Assembly (NCBI RefSeq): GCF_030384665.1
Contig: NC_083675.1
Span: forward strand, 1,670,001-1,734,000
Direction: 5' to 3'
Source: Lodderomyces elongisporus
Lineage: Eukaryota > Ascomycota > Pichiomycetes > Serinales > Debaryomycetaceae
DNA length: 64,000 nt
The position numbers were made by a program, and so were the translations under genes. The notes below the pieces were generated by a model. That model made no database searches, was not told where the DNA came from, and saw only the letters and a list, made by a program, of their open reading frames with translations. This document shows, one piece after another, positions 11,608 through 21,884 of this stretch (within the stretch, counting starts at the first letter, position 1; each line of letters opens with the position of its first letter).

Positions 11608-12319
11608 ATAAATCTCAACATATTGTACATCTTTCCAGTTTTATTGATTTTTTTCTTCTCCATCTTTTGCAAATTGTTTATATAGGAATATAAAGCGATT
11701 TACATATTGTGCGGGTCCATACGATTCCACCAAAGAAGAAGAAATAAAGTGTCAATTTCAGCAATGACAACTAATATTGGCTAGAGTGCTAGAAAGTTAT
11801 ATCTGTCTTATTTCAGGTTACTGGTATTTGGTCTTTTTTGAGTAAATGATGTACATGTCTTTCCACTTACCTACTTGTATACCGTGATATAATGAGTGTT
11901 GAGAAAGTTGCTTACCGAGAACCTCGAGGTAATGGCGGTGTGAATGTCGGGAGGGGGGGGGATAGATTGAAGAGAGAGATGGAGAGAGAGATGGAGAGAG
12001 ATGGAGAGAGAGATATAGAGAGAGATCTCAAGGTAGTTGGGAAATAACAGCAAGGTCCGATCACTTTATGAATACCACACATCTTGAAGGAAAATATACC
12101 TCACAATTTTGATCACTGCCGTTATCGGTTGCACAAAAAATATGCGGTAGTGCAAAAATTCGGTGATGTATGGCTCGCGGTTCCCGTTTACTTTCATCAA
12201 TTACCTCTTCACTCAAAGATTATTCAAAACAACACCAACACTAACAACACCCACAACAACACTGAACACTAAACATAAAAGTGTCGATAACGTCGATACC
12301 TTCAAATAGTTAACAAACA
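11127..12319. promoter_or_regulatory. Divergent spacer between SDS3 and the MPR1-like gene
   Basis: This 1193-bp spacer is rich in simple sequence: an (AC)15 tract at 11576-11605, T-rich blocks, and a GGAGAGAGAT-type purine repeat at about 11968-12025. The last 100 bp before the ATG are CA-rich leader. No ORF here begins with ATG and looks coding. Confidence 0.5.
11576..11605 (+). repeat. (AC)15 dinucleotide microsatellite
   Basis: Thirty bases of perfect AC repeat lie in the SDS3/MPR1-like spacer; a likely polymorphic marker. Confidence 0.9.
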
Positions 12320-13015
12320 ATGGTTTCCAAACAGGAGTTGTACAATTCGGTCAAAGACTTACCATTTGCCAATGATGATTTTAGTAGAACGCCGAAAGTC
12401 AAAAATGCTGTAATCAACTTTAAACTTGCGAAAACAGGGCAGCCTGTTACGCTATTCAATATCCACCATCACCTGGAAGTCCCCGACTTACTTATACAAG
12501 CCATGCAAAAAGAGTTTAATTACATCATTGAAGAAGGCCAAACTTATCCACACATTACCTCGAAATCATTCAAAGAGTTTAAAGAATATTGGTTTCATCA
12601 CTTCGCATCCATCTTAATTGAAGGGGAACATAGCTCGCTCACCAATGATAGTCTTAGGAACCTAACACTTGAAGAGTGGGAAAATGCTCTTTTAGGGTTC
12701 TTTTACGTGAAACCAAACTATATTGGGCGCTGCTCTCACCATTGTAATGCAGGCTTCGTAGTGAATCACACGAAGCGAGGATTAGGTTTGGGCAAAGAGT
12801 TGGGCGCAAAATATTTACAAGTAGCACCACAGTTGGGTTATGTGTACTCTGTGTTTAATTTGGTGTTTGAAACAAATGTTGCCAGTTTGAAAATCTGGGA
12901 CTCATTAGGATTTGAAAGAATTGGGTATGTAAAGAATGTGACAGTTTTGAAAGGTTATGAAGATAGATTGGTTGGTGCATATATGTTTGGAAAGGATCTC
13001 CAACAAATTGATTAA
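12320..13015 (+). CDS. MPR1-like GNAT N-acetyltransferase
   Basis: The 231-residue protein is a GNAT-fold acetyltransferase. Conserved blocks include a segment with FKEYWFHHFASI, then FYVKPNYIGRCSHHCNAGF, then the acetyl-CoA loop RGLGLGKEL (about residues 152-160), then LGYVYSVFNLVFETN, then IWDSLGFERIGYV. As I recall yeast Mpr1 (229 residues), the KPNY..RCSH.CNAGF block and the overall length match closely. Mpr1 acetylates L-azetidine-2-carboxylate and related pyrroline metabolites and protects against oxidative stress. Substrate here is inferred only. The next gene downstream, in the same orientation 364 bp on, encodes a clearly related GNAT domain fused to a zinc finger, so the two are tandem paralogues. 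Confidence 0.82.
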   Translation: MVSKQELYNSVKDLPFANDDFSRTPKVKNAVINFKLAKTGQPVTLFNIHHHLEVPDLLIQAMQKEFNYIIEEGQTYPHITSKSFKEFKEYWFHHFASILIEGEHSSLTNDSLRNLTLEEWENALLGFFYVKPNYIGRCSHHCNAGFVVNHTKRGLGLGKELGAKYLQVAPQLGYVYSVFNLVFETNVASLKIWDSLGFERIGYVKNVTVLKGYEDRLVGAYMFGKDLQQID

Positions 13016-13379
13016 TGAAACTTTATAAATACCATACATTTGATTACAAGAAATTAGAACTACATTTATTGTAAACAACAACCAAAAAGATATCAAGAAA
13101 ACTTAAGAAAACTCAAGAAAACCAACCTATTGTAGGAATCAGCCTCTTTGATATCTTCTTTTGTAATTTTTTTTTTTTTGCTTCATCTGTTTTTTTTGTT
13201 TTTGCTTTTTCATTTTTGCAACAAAGTCCAAACCTCTTTAACTACAGTCAAAAAATTAACAAAAAAAAACAAACTAATCAAAACAGACAGTTTAATGTAT
13301 ACTAAAGTACAAACAAACACTCACACACACTCACTCACACACCTCTTATAGCGTTATGACCTAATTAAGGAGGCTGATA
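13016..13379. promoter_or_regulatory. Spacer between the tandem acetyltransferase genes
   Basis: The 364-bp spacer holds the 3' end of the MPR1-like gene and the SPT10 leader: T-rich, then A-rich sequence and a short ACTC/CACA repeat (about 13317-13341). Nothing else is seen. Confidence 0.45.
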
Positions 13380-14963
13380 ATGCATGGCTACGACGAAATT
13401 AGAGACGATCAGTACAGATCTAAAAGATCCGTAATGGCTCGGAGCGCATTACCTGCCCCATCTTCTGAGCCCTTCTATCAACAAGAGGAGCAACAACAAC
13501 AACAACAACAGCAAAAACAACAAAGACAAAGACAAAGACGACATCAACAACATAATAATCATCATCATCGTAACCATACCACTATTTCGACATCTATGCC
13601 CACCATCACTGACAGGTATACCGTGCTACTCAAAGATGGCGTAACCACAGCTACAATCTACCCAATCTCCATCAATGATAACATCCCGTATGGTCTCTTG
13701 CATTTTCTATACGAGGAGTATAATATGGAGATAGAAAGAGGTGAGACCTTACCATTTTTTGACCCTCTATCCATTGAGGAATTTTCAAACTACTGGTTTG
13801 AATCATTTGCAGCTGTTATGTGTTTAGGAGATCTCCCCCTAGTGGTAAATGGAGACAGTCACCAGGATAACTTTCATGATGTTGATGATAGAGAATGGGA
13901 AAAGGAGTGCCTTGGCGCATTCTACATCAAACCAAACTTCCCTGGACGACGATGTGCTCACATTTGTACAGCCGAGTTTATAGTAAATGCTGGTATTCGA
14001 GGCAAGGGAATAGGTAGGACATTAACAGACTGCTTTTTGCAATGGGCACCAAAATTGGGATATACATATACCATGTTCAACTTGGTATTTGAAAGTAATG
14101 CGGCGGCAAGAAAGCTTTGGGAGTCACTTAATTTTAAAAGAGTGGGTAAGATAGCCAATGCCGCATATGTCAAGGGTAGCGAAATTCCCGTTGACGCAAT
14201 CATTTATGGAAGAGATTTGATGCCCAAACCTGTAACTGGTGGTGATTCTAGTGCTTATAGATTTGACCAGCTCAAGTATTACTTGGAGACGGGGAAGTAT
14301 CCAACTACGGCCGATAAACAAGAAAAGGCCCGTTTGAGGGCTAGCGCAGTGAAATATAGTGTGGAGAATGGAAAGTTGATGTTTAAAGGTAAAGAGGTGA
14401 TTGCTGATCCCGATCAACAATTGAGGATATGTCAGGATGCACATCGCAGTAATGGTCATTGTGGGATAAATCGAGCCACAACACTTATTGCAGAGAAATA
14501 CCACTGGACAAGGATAAAAGAAACAATGGGCGTTGTGGTGAAGAATTGCACACAATGTACCAAGTCTTCTCAAACAAACGAGGAGTCGGTTTCATTACTT
14601 CGTCCAACTAAGAAAAGACGAATTAATGAGCAAACTCAAAATGGAAATAAAAGTGGAGCTGGAAAAGACAATGAATTGGAAGCTGATAGCAGAGAAGGTG
14701 TGGGTCTTAGTGCACATTTACGAGCAGTAGTCTCAGAAGTGCAAGCTAACCACAGAGAAGAGTATCGACCGTCATATGCAGAAGTTGCTGCTTCATCACT
14801 AACAAACTATCCGCTGTACATCAGAAGCAGCAGCAAAAGCAACAGTAACAGCAAAATCAGGAATAGTACCACCACTAGTACTACTGCTCCAGCTTTAGTT
14901 ACCACTCAGGATGCAGATCTTGAAGCAGAAGTCGTACGCCCAAGAGTTAAAAAATACCACTAG
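13380..14963 (+). CDS. SPT10: SPT10-like histone-gene activator: GNAT domain plus integrase-type H2C2 zinc finger
   Basis: The 527-residue protein has a Gln/Arg/His-rich N-terminus (about residues 35-65) and a GNAT acetyltransferase domain (about 75-285) with FYIKPNFPGRRCAHIC, the acetyl-CoA loop RGKGIGRTL near residue 206, and NLVFESNAAARKLWESL. A linker leads to a zinc finger with ligands His355, His360, Cys390 and Cys393 (HX4H, 29 residues, CX2C), the retroelement-integrase HHCC pattern. A basic, low-complexity tail follows. S. cerevisiae Spt10 has the same architecture: it binds histone-gene upstream elements through its H2C2 finger and promotes H3K56 acetylation at those promoters. The gene lies 6.3 kb from the H3-H4 pair. 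An uncharacterised GNAT/zinc-finger protein is the alternative, but the domain pair is distinctive. Confidence 0.85.
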   Translation: MHGYDEIRDDQYRSKRSVMARSALPAPSSEPFYQQEEQQQQQQQQKQQRQRQRRHQQHNNHHHRNHTTISTSMPTITDRYTVLLKDGVTTATIYPISINDNIPYGLLHFLYEEYNMEIERGETLPFFDPLSIEEFSNYWFESFAAVMCLGDLPLVVNGDSHQDNFHDVDDREWEKECLGAFYIKPNFPGRRCAHICTAEFIVNAGIRGKGIGRTLTDCFLQWAPKLGYTYTMFNLVFESNAAARKLWESLNFKRVGKIANAAYVKGSEIPVDAIIYGRDLMPKPVTGGDSSAYRFDQLKYYLETGKYPTTADKQEKARLRASAVKYSVENGKLMFKGKEVIADPDQQLRICQDAHRSNGHCGINRATTLIAEKYHWTRIKETMGVVVKNCTQCTKSSQTNEESVSLLRPTKKRRINEQTQNGNKSGAGKDNELEADSREGVGLSAHLRAVVSEVQANHREEYRPSYAEVAASSLTNYPLYIRSSSKSNSNSKIRNSTTTSTTAPALVTTQDADLEAEVVRPRVKKYH

Positions 14964-15281
14964 CCCCATGAATAGCAAATAGCAAATCAAAAAATAGTAC
15001 TAATAATGATAATATACATGATTCATTCGTTTATTTAGATTGAAATCTACTATCTATAAATGCAAGTAAAAGTCTTTCTCTATCAATTACAACTTCACCA
15101 TCCATTTATTGCAATGTCTCCCCCAAGACATTGACAATTTAATGTATATATGGTAAATCTTGAAATTGGCTTATTTTTATTTTTATCTTTTTTAAAAAAA
15201 TTTTCAATTCTTGATTTTTCTTTTTCTATAAAGAAAAAAAAAAAACAAAACAAACAGTTATTATTCTCCTTCTATATCCAT
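14964..15281. other. Convergent 3' spacer between SPT10 and URA2
   Basis: The 318-bp AT-rich spacer between converging genes contains T- and A-runs suited to 3' ends. No gene is seen. Confidence 0.5.
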
Positions 15282-18200
15282 TTAGAAGTCGACTCCAATA
15301 ACCATAGCCAACAACGCCATTCTGATGTACAAACCGTGCTTCATTTGTCTGAAATATGCAGCTCTTTGATCAAAATCAACTTCTTCTCTAATCTCATTGG
15401 TTCTTGGTAATGGGTGCATGACACACATGTGTTGCTTAGCATTGCTCAACAACTTGTTGTCAACAATGTAGGTGTCCTTCAATCTGTGGTATTGCTCTTT
15501 GTCTTCGAATCTTTCTTCTTGAACCCTTGTACAGTACAAGACATCTGATCTAGCAAGAATCTCCTTGGTCAAAGTCTCGGATTCAGCAACCAACATGTTG
15601 TTCTTCACCAACAAGTCCTTGATGTCTTTTGGAATTTGCAACTCTGGTGGAGAAACCAATTGGACTCTGACTTGGTAGTGACGCAACAAGTGAACCAATG
15701 AATGAACTGGTCTTCCGTACTTCAAGTCACCCATGAATGTAACAGTAATACCATTGACAGTACCCAATTCTTCTCTAATGGTGAACAAGTCTAACAAGGC
15801 TTGAGTTGGGTGCTCTTTGGTTCCATTACCGGCATTAATGATTGGAACTGGAGAATACTTGGCGGCAATATCAGCACTTTCTTCACTTGGGTGTCTTAAA
15901 ACTACCGCATCTGCATAACATGATAATGTTCTAATTGTGTCTTGCAAAGTCTCTCCTTTCTTAACTGAAGAAGAGTGAGAATCAACCCCAATAACTCTAC
16001 CGCCCAATCTTTGCATAGCAGCATCAAATGAAGCACAGGTTCTGGTGGATGGCTCATAGAACATAGTAGCCAAAACTCTACCTTTCAAGATATCCAACAC
16101 TCCTTGTCTTTCAACACCATTTCTCATTTCTTGAGCAATTGTAAACAACGAATGCAAGTCGGATCTGGTAATATCCTTAACAGATAAAATGTTGTTTCTC
16201 AAAAAGCAGTTGTTTTTTCTAATGTAGTCGCTGATGGCAGCAATTTCGCCAGTGGAGCCAGCTACAGGTTGTGAAACCAATTCTGAACCCAATTTTTCGA
16301 AAACAGCTGGTTGTGGCTCTGGAGTCTCTGGAGCAAACGATGGACGACGAGCACTGGAAAATGAAACTCTCTTGTGGCCCAATGATGGAGACTGTGGTAC
16401 AGCGGCCACTTCATTTCTACCCAATGAAGAGTCAGCAAGAACACCACCATCCAAAACAACAGTGTCCCCATGGAATGAGACTCTCTCGACAGCACCTCTC
16501 AATTTCAACTTGTTAAAGTCTGGGAACACTGGCTTGACATTTGAGTATCTGTCCAAGTCAATGACAACTTGGGCGTCTTGCTTTGGAATGTTGAAGATCT
16601 TGACTGGATTGTTGTGGAATTTTTCAACAATGTCATTGATGGTAAGTTTCTTTTCGTTAACCGCACTCAAAAGCAATGGAAGGGTTTCGCTAATTCCCAA
16701 ACCTGGAACAACTTCTTCTTTACTGGCTCTAGCAACCAAGTATGGCAATACACCAATAGAGAAACAATCAATGCTGGATAAGTTTTTCCACAAGTACTCT
16801 TGATCACTCTTGGATGGCAAGAATGGGAAGTTCAATTCATTCTTGGAAAGGAACAAAGTTAAAACAGCAACATCGCAAGTAACGGACAAGCCTTTGTTCT
16901 TTGCCATCAAAATCAAATCCAAATCTTCTCTTGACGAGACATTAGTGATATGGACTGGTCTATTGTGCAATGAAGCCAACAACAAAACAGATGCCAAGTC
17001 GGTTGCCTTTGCATCAGTGATAATTGGCTTGTTGTGTGGCCATGAAGAAAAGTGTGCACTAACGGTTGAGATCTTGGAACCATCAATATCATTGAATGGG
17101 ATGTACAATGCACCAGCATTATCAGCAGCGTCAGCGGTTTGTTGAGCATTGGTTTCAGAAGCGGCAATGGAGACTGAAAAATCAGTATAAGCACTTGCCT
17201 CAGCTTGATCAATTGCATCAACCAAGGACCTATAGTCGGTTACGGCAGCACCGGTTTGAGTGTGTGGCAAAAACGCATTAAAAGTGAAACCTGCAGCCAA
17301 TGAAGCTTTGGTGACTTTTTCAAAGTCATTGTAGGAAGTGGCAAATGAAGTGACATTGACCAAACCTGGCAAAATTGATGTACCGTGCGAAGTTTGAGCG
17401 TCTCTGTTGCTAACATCAAGAGAAATATTTCTTGCAATTGCTTCAACCAACAATTTGGCGTTCTTGACATTGGTCACCAATGGGATGGCATAGTCAACAG
17501 CCATACGACGTGACTCGTAACCCTTGGACATGTATGAAGCTGGACGACGGAATCTGTTGGATGATGGCAAGTTCACATACAAGTCAATCAAGTTGTTTGC
17601 CAAATGCTGTGTTAAGGAGTATTCAGACTTTTGGTTCTCATCTTTACTCAAGACTTCTAAATAGTGAACAGGAATATTGTGTTCCTTGATGAAATCAGCA
17701 GTTCCGGCAGTGGCAAAGATCTTGTAACCCAACTCATTAAGTTTAGCAATACTTGGCAACAACTCTTGCTTCTCCTTGTAAGAACCAATCGAGAACAAAA
17801 TATTCTTCTTTGGCAATTTAAAGCCGGTGGACAACAATGATTTCAAGTACGCTTCGTACTTGTTCTTACCAAACGTAGCAACCTCACCAGTAGAAGCCAT
17901 TTCAACACCAAGAACTGGATCTGCTCCAGCCAACCTAGAGAATGAAAATTGTGGAACTTTAACTGCACAGTAGTCCTCAGGCAATCTTTCACCTGGGTAT
18001 GGGGTAATTGGCAAATCCATAATTGCCTTGGTGGCCATTTCAACCAAGTCAACACCAACAACCTTGGAAACAAATGGACAAGATCTTGAAGCTCTAACAT
18101 TACATTCAATAACCTTGATGTCGTTATCCTTGGCAATGAATTGAATGTTGTAAGGACCAGTGATGTCCAATGCTTTACCAATCTTGGCGGTAGCTTCAAC

Positions 18201-21200
18201 AATTCTGCGAACAGTTTCTGGATCCAAATCTTGTGGAGGAACAATCAATGTAGCATCACCTGAGTGAACACCTGCGTTTTCAACGTGCTCGGACACAACG
18301 TGCATAACCATTTGACCATCCTTGGCAACAGCGTCCATTTCGATTTCCTTGGCGTTTTCAATGTACTTGGTGATGACAACTGGGTAATCAGGTGACACAT
18401 CAACGGCTTGAGTCAAGTATGATGCCAAGTCATCCTTAGAGTAAACAGTGTTCATGGCAGCACCTGACAAGACATAAGATGGACGGACCAAGACAGGGTA
18501 ACCAACAGCTTCGGCAAAACCTTCGGCCTCATCGATAGAGGTCAACTCCTTCCAGGCTGGTTGGTCAACGCCAATTTTGTCCAACATTCTTGAGAATTTG
18601 TATCTATTCTCGGCAGAGTCAATCATTTCTGGTGATGTACCCAAAATCTTGACATTTTGTCTGTACAAAGGCAAGGCAATATTGTTTGAAGTTTGACCAC
18701 CCATGGAAATGATAACACCGGCTGATTGCTCCAACTCGTAGATATCCAAAACTCTTTCCAAATTGATAGTCTCAAAGTACAACCTATCGGCTTCATCATA
18801 ATCGGTAGACACAGTTTCTGGATTGTAGTTGATCATGATTGTTTTAATTTTGTTCTCACGCAAAGTTCTGATAGCTCTCACGGCACACCAATCAAACTCC
18901 ACCGAAGAACCAATTCTGTAAACACCAGATCCCAAGACAGTTACACCATGATCATTGAATTCGACATCCGAGGAATCAGCATTGTAAGTAATGTACAAAT
19001 AATTGGTAAAAGCTGGGAACTCAGCTGCAACAGTATCGATTTGCTTCACAAATGGGATAACACCAGCATCCTTTCTCAATCTTCTAATGGCAACTTCGTT
19101 GCTGTCAACAAACTTGGCAATTTGTCTATCCTCAAAACCTAATTGCTTGGCTTGTCTAATAATGGATACAGGCAAGTTTTCTTTCTTACCAAAGCTTGCG
19201 ATCTTGTTACCGAATTTGATTAAGCCATCCAATTTGTTCAAGAACCATTTGTCAATGTTGGTCAATTTCCAAACCTTGTCTACTGAGTAGCCATCTGTTA
19301 ATGCATTGGCAATGGCGAATAAACGTTGATCTGATGGTGTTTGCAATTCTTGATCAATATCAATCGACATCAATGCAGCAGTCTTGTTGAATCCCAAGTT
19401 CTGGTAGTCAACCGATCTGATGGCTTTTTGAATAGCTTCTTCAAAAGTTCTACCAATGGCCATAACCTCACCAACCGATTTCATTGATGAGGACAACAAA
19501 GCTGAGACACGAGTGAATTTTTTCAAATCCCATCTTGGAATCTTGACAACAACATAATCCAATGATGGCTCAAAACAAGCACATGTGGATCTGGTGACAC
19601 TGTTTTTGATCTCATTCAATGGAATGTTCAAACCCAACTTGGCTGCAGTGTATGCTAATGGATAACCTGTGGCTTTGGAAGCCAAAGCTGAAGAACGTGA
19701 TAATCTTGCATTAACTTCAATGATACAGTACTCCTTGGAGAATGGATTCAAAGCATACTGAATGTTACATTCACCAACAACACCCAAATGTCTAATAACA
19801 TTAACAGCAGTAGTCCTCAACATGTTGTAATCTTCATCTGACAATGTTTGGGATGGTGCAACAACAATTGAGTCACCAGTGTGAATACCCAATGGATCAA
19901 AGTTTTCCATATTACAAACAGTAATACAATTGTCGAAAGCATCACGAACAACTTCGTATTCAACTTCTTTCCAACCTTTCATAGACCTTTCAACCAAAAC
20001 TTGTGGTGAGGTGGCAAAAGCTTTGTTACACAATGCAACCAATTCCTCCTCATTGTCTGCAAATCCTGAACCTAAACCACCCAATGCAAAAGCAGCTCTC
20101 ACAATCAATGGGTATCCAATTGCATTTGCGGCATCAATAGCTTCTTGGACATTGTTACAAGCTTCGGATTCAGCACATTTTTCACCAATTTCAGCCATTG
20201 CACTGGCAAATAATTCTCTATCTTCGGTGGTAATAACGGTATCAATTGGGGTACCCAACACTTTAACACCCAAATCTTCAAACTCATCTTTCAAAGCAAT
20301 ACCAACACTTAAAGCAGTTTGACCACCAAAAGTACAGTAGATACCATCTGGACGCTCATGCTTAATAACTTTACGAACAAATTCAGGGTTAACTGGAAGG
20401 AAATAAACTTTATCAGCCAAACCCTTTGAAGTTTGAATAGTGGCAATGTTTGGGTTAATCAACACTGTGTAGATACCTTCTTCTTTCAATGCTTTTATAG
20501 CTTGAGATCCAGAGTAGTCAAACTCACCAGCTTGACCAATAGACAAACCACCTGAACCCAAAACAAGCACTTTCTTGACATCGACTTTTGGGTGAGCAGC
20601 CAAGTTATCTTCCAACTTTCCGCCTGGGAACTCAACTTGTTTGTAAACACCGGTTTTGTTGTGCTCAACAACAGCGTTGATAAAGACATCAAACAAGAAT
20701 TCGGTATCTCTTGGACCTGGGGTGGACTCAGGGTGGAATTGCACTGAAAAGAATGGCTTAGTTTCGTGGTAGATACCTTCGTTGGAACCGTCATTGGCAT
20801 TAACAAATAATTCTTTCCAACCATTGTTCAAACTTGATGCATCAACTGCATAACCGTGGTTTTGTGAAGTGATGTAACATCTTCCTGAGATGGTAGAAGT
20901 ACATGGAATATTGTGACCACGATTACCGAATTTCAATTTCAATGTTGAAGCACCAGAAGCTCTAGCCAACAATTGGTGACCGAGACAAATACCAAACACT
21001 GGTGTTTTAGCTTCAGCCAAAACTTTCTCCAAAACTTTGACGGTTTCGTGCATAACGGCTGGGTCACCTGGACCGTTGGAAATGAACAAACCATCATACT
21101 TTTCTCCTGAAAAGTCATAGTCCCATGGGACAACTTTCAATTCAACACCTCTTCTAACAAAGCATCTGATTTGGTTGTACTTCATACCAACATCAACGGC

Positions 21201-21884
21201 GATAATTCTGATTGGCTTACCATCTTTACCCAATTTAATTTCTCCGGATGTTGGGGTATACAAAACTGGTTCTTTAGTTGAGACTTTGGCAACCAAGTTC
21301 TTGACATTTGGGTCGTCATATTCTGGTACGTCGAAATATTGCTTCCAGTTACCCGATTTATCAGCAATCACTTGGTCTGATTTGATACCTGTTTTTTGCA
21401 AGGCCAATCTACCTAAAGTTGAACCTTTTTCTCTCAACTTTTTGGTCAAAGCTCTGGTGTCAACACCATAGATTGCAGGAATGTTTTGTTCCTTCAACCA
21501 TTGACCCAAAGAGGATTTGGCCAAAAAGTGTGAAAACTCTTCGGTGTAGTGAGCAACAACCAAACCTGCAATGTGGATTCTGTTGGACTCAAAGTATTTT
21601 GGCAATGCAGGAGTATAGTCGTCATCCTTGAGTTCTCTATCTGGAACACCATAGTTACCAACCAATGGGTAAGTGATAACCAAGATTTGTCCTTCGTAAG
21701 ATGGATCAGTGATGGATTCTGGGTAACCAACCATACCAGTTTGGAACACAACTTCACCTGCTGCTGGAACCTCTGCACCGAATGAGTAACCTTGCAAGGC
21801 TACTCCATCCTGGGTCTCCAATGTCATCAATCTATCTCCTGTAGACTCCATTGGTGGAGAAATTGGGACTGAAACTTTAGACAT
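15282..21884 (-). CDS. URA2: Ura2: glutamine-dependent carbamoyl-phosphate synthase / aspartate transcarbamylase
   Basis: The 2200-residue polyprotein enzyme makes carbamoyl phosphate and then carbamoyl aspartate, the first two steps of pyrimidine synthesis. In order: the glutamine amidotransferase domain (about 1-410) with nucleophile motif [10 protein letters not shown] near residue 300 and HPE near 390; two ATP-grasp synthase halves (about 430-960 and 970-1330); the MGS-like regulatory domain (about 1340-1450), where UTP acts; a degenerate dihydroorotase-like domain (about 1470-1800); a linker with RRPS near residue 1848, a potential PKA site; and aspartate transcarbamylase (about 1885-2200) with [19 protein letters not shown] and [10 protein letters not shown]. 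Length matches S. cerevisiae Ura2 (2214). In fungi the dihydroorotase part is inactive and URA4 supplies that step. The ORF is intact, and its codons are C/T-ending, as in highly expressed genes. Confidence 0.97.
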   Translation of the reverse strand: MSKVSVPISPPMESTGDRLMTLETQDGVALQGYSFGAEVPAAGEVVFQTGMVGYPESITDPSYEGQILVITYPLVGNYGVPDRELKDDDYTPALPKYFESNRIHIAGLVVAHYTEEFSHFLAKSSLGQWLKEQNIPAIYGVDTRALTKKLREKGSTLGRLALQKTGIKSDQVIADKSGNWKQYFDVPEYDDPNVKNLVAKVSTKEPVLYTPTSGEIKLGKDGKPIRIIAVDVGMKYNQIRCFVRRGVELKVVPWDYDFSGEKYDGLFISNGPGDPAVMHETVKVLEKVLAEAKTPVFGICLGHQLLARASGASTLKLKFGNRGHNIPCTSTISGRCYITSQNHGYAVDASSLNNGWKELFVNANDGSNEGIYHETKPFFSVQFHPESTPGPRDTEFLFDVFINAVVEHNKTGVYKQVEFPGGKLEDNLAAHPKVDVKKVLVLGSGGLSIGQAGEFDYSGSQAIKALKEEGIYTVLINPNIATIQTSKGLADKVYFLPVNPEFVRKVIKHERPDGIYCTFGGQTALSVGIALKDEFEDLGVKVLGTPIDTVITTEDRELFASAMAEIGEKCAESEACNNVQEAIDAANAIGYPLIVRAAFALGGLGSGFADNEEELVALCNKAFATSPQVLVERSMKGWKEVEYEVVRDAFDNCITVCNMENFDPLGIHTGDSIVVAPSQTLSDEDYNMLRTTAVNVIRHLGVVGECNIQYALNPFSKEYCIIEVNARLSRSSALASKATGYPLAYTAAKLGLNIPLNEIKNSVTRSTCACFEPSLDYVVVKIPRWDLKKFTRVSALLSSSMKSVGEVMAIGRTFEEAIQKAIRSVDYQNLGFNKTAALMSIDIDQELQTPSDQRLFAIANALTDGYSVDKVWKLTNIDKWFLNKLDGLIKFGNKIASFGKKENLPVSIIRQAKQLGFEDRQIAKFVDSNEVAIRRLRKDAGVIPFVKQIDTVAAEFPAFTNYLYITYNADSSDVEFNDHGVTVLGSGVYRIGSSVEFDWCAVRAIRTLRENKIKTIMINYNPETVSTDYDEADRLYFETINLERVLDIYELEQSAGVIISMGGQTSNNIALPLYRQNVKILGTSPEMIDSAENRYKFSRMLDKIGVDQPAWKELTSIDEAEGFAEAVGYPVLVRPSYVLSGAAMNTVYSKDDLASYLTQAVDVSPDYPVVITKYIENAKEIEMDAVAKDGQMVMHVVSEHVENAGVHSGDATLIVPPQDLDPETVRRIVEATAKIGKALDITGPYNIQFIAKDNDIKVIECNVRASRSCPFVSKVVGVDLVEMATKAIMDLPITPYPGERLPEDYCAVKVPQFSFSRLAGADPVLGVEMASTGEVATFGKNKYEAYLKSLLSTGFKLPKKNILFSIGSYKEKQELLPSIAKLNELGYKIFATAGTADFIKEHNIPVHYLEVLSKDENQKSEYSLTQHLANNLIDLYVNLPSSNRFRRPASYMSKGYESRRMAVDYAIPLVTNVKNAKLLVEAIARNISLDVSNRDAQTSHGTSILPGLVNVTSFATSYNDFEKVTKASLAAGFTFNAFLPHTQTGAAVTDYRSLVDAIDQAEASAYTDFSVSIAASETNAQQTADAADNAGALYIPFNDIDGSKISTVSAHFSSWPHNKPIITDAKATDLASVLLLASLHNRPVHITNVSSREDLDLILMAKNKGLSVTCDVAVLTLFLSKNELNFPFLPSKSDQEYLWKNLSSIDCFSIGVLPYLVARASKEEVVPGLGISETLPLLLSAVNEKKLTINDIVEKFHNNPVKIFNIPKQDAQVVIDLDRYSNVKPVFPDFNKLKLRGAVERVSFHGDTVVLDGGVLADSSLGRNEVAAVPQSPSLGHKRVSFSSARRPSFAPETPEPQPAVFEKLGSELVSQPVAGSTGEIAAISDYIRKNNCFLRNNILSVKDITRSDLHSLFTIAQEMRNGVERQGVLDILKGRVLATMFYEPSTRTCASFDAAMQRLGGRVIGVDSHSSSVKKGETLQDTIRTLSCYADAVVLRHPSEESADIAAKYSPVPIINAGNGTKEHPTQALLDLFTIREELGTVNGITVTFMGDLKYGRPVHSLVHLLRHYQVRVQLVSPPELQIPKDIKDLLVKNNMLVAESETLTKEILARSDVLYCTRVQEERFEDKEQYHRLKDTYIVDNKLLSNAKQHMCVMHPLPRTNEIREEVDFDQRAAYFRQMKHGLYIRMALLAMVIGVDF

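Noticed and set aside
12084..12272. 62-codon ORF before the MPR1-like gene
   Set aside because: It starts with TTG and its end is a CAA/AAC-rich leader typical of yeast 5' UTRs.
16234..16803. Antisense ORFs across URA2, including one of 189 codons
   Set aside because: They are shadows of a highly biased, conserved coding sequence with no recognisable domain.
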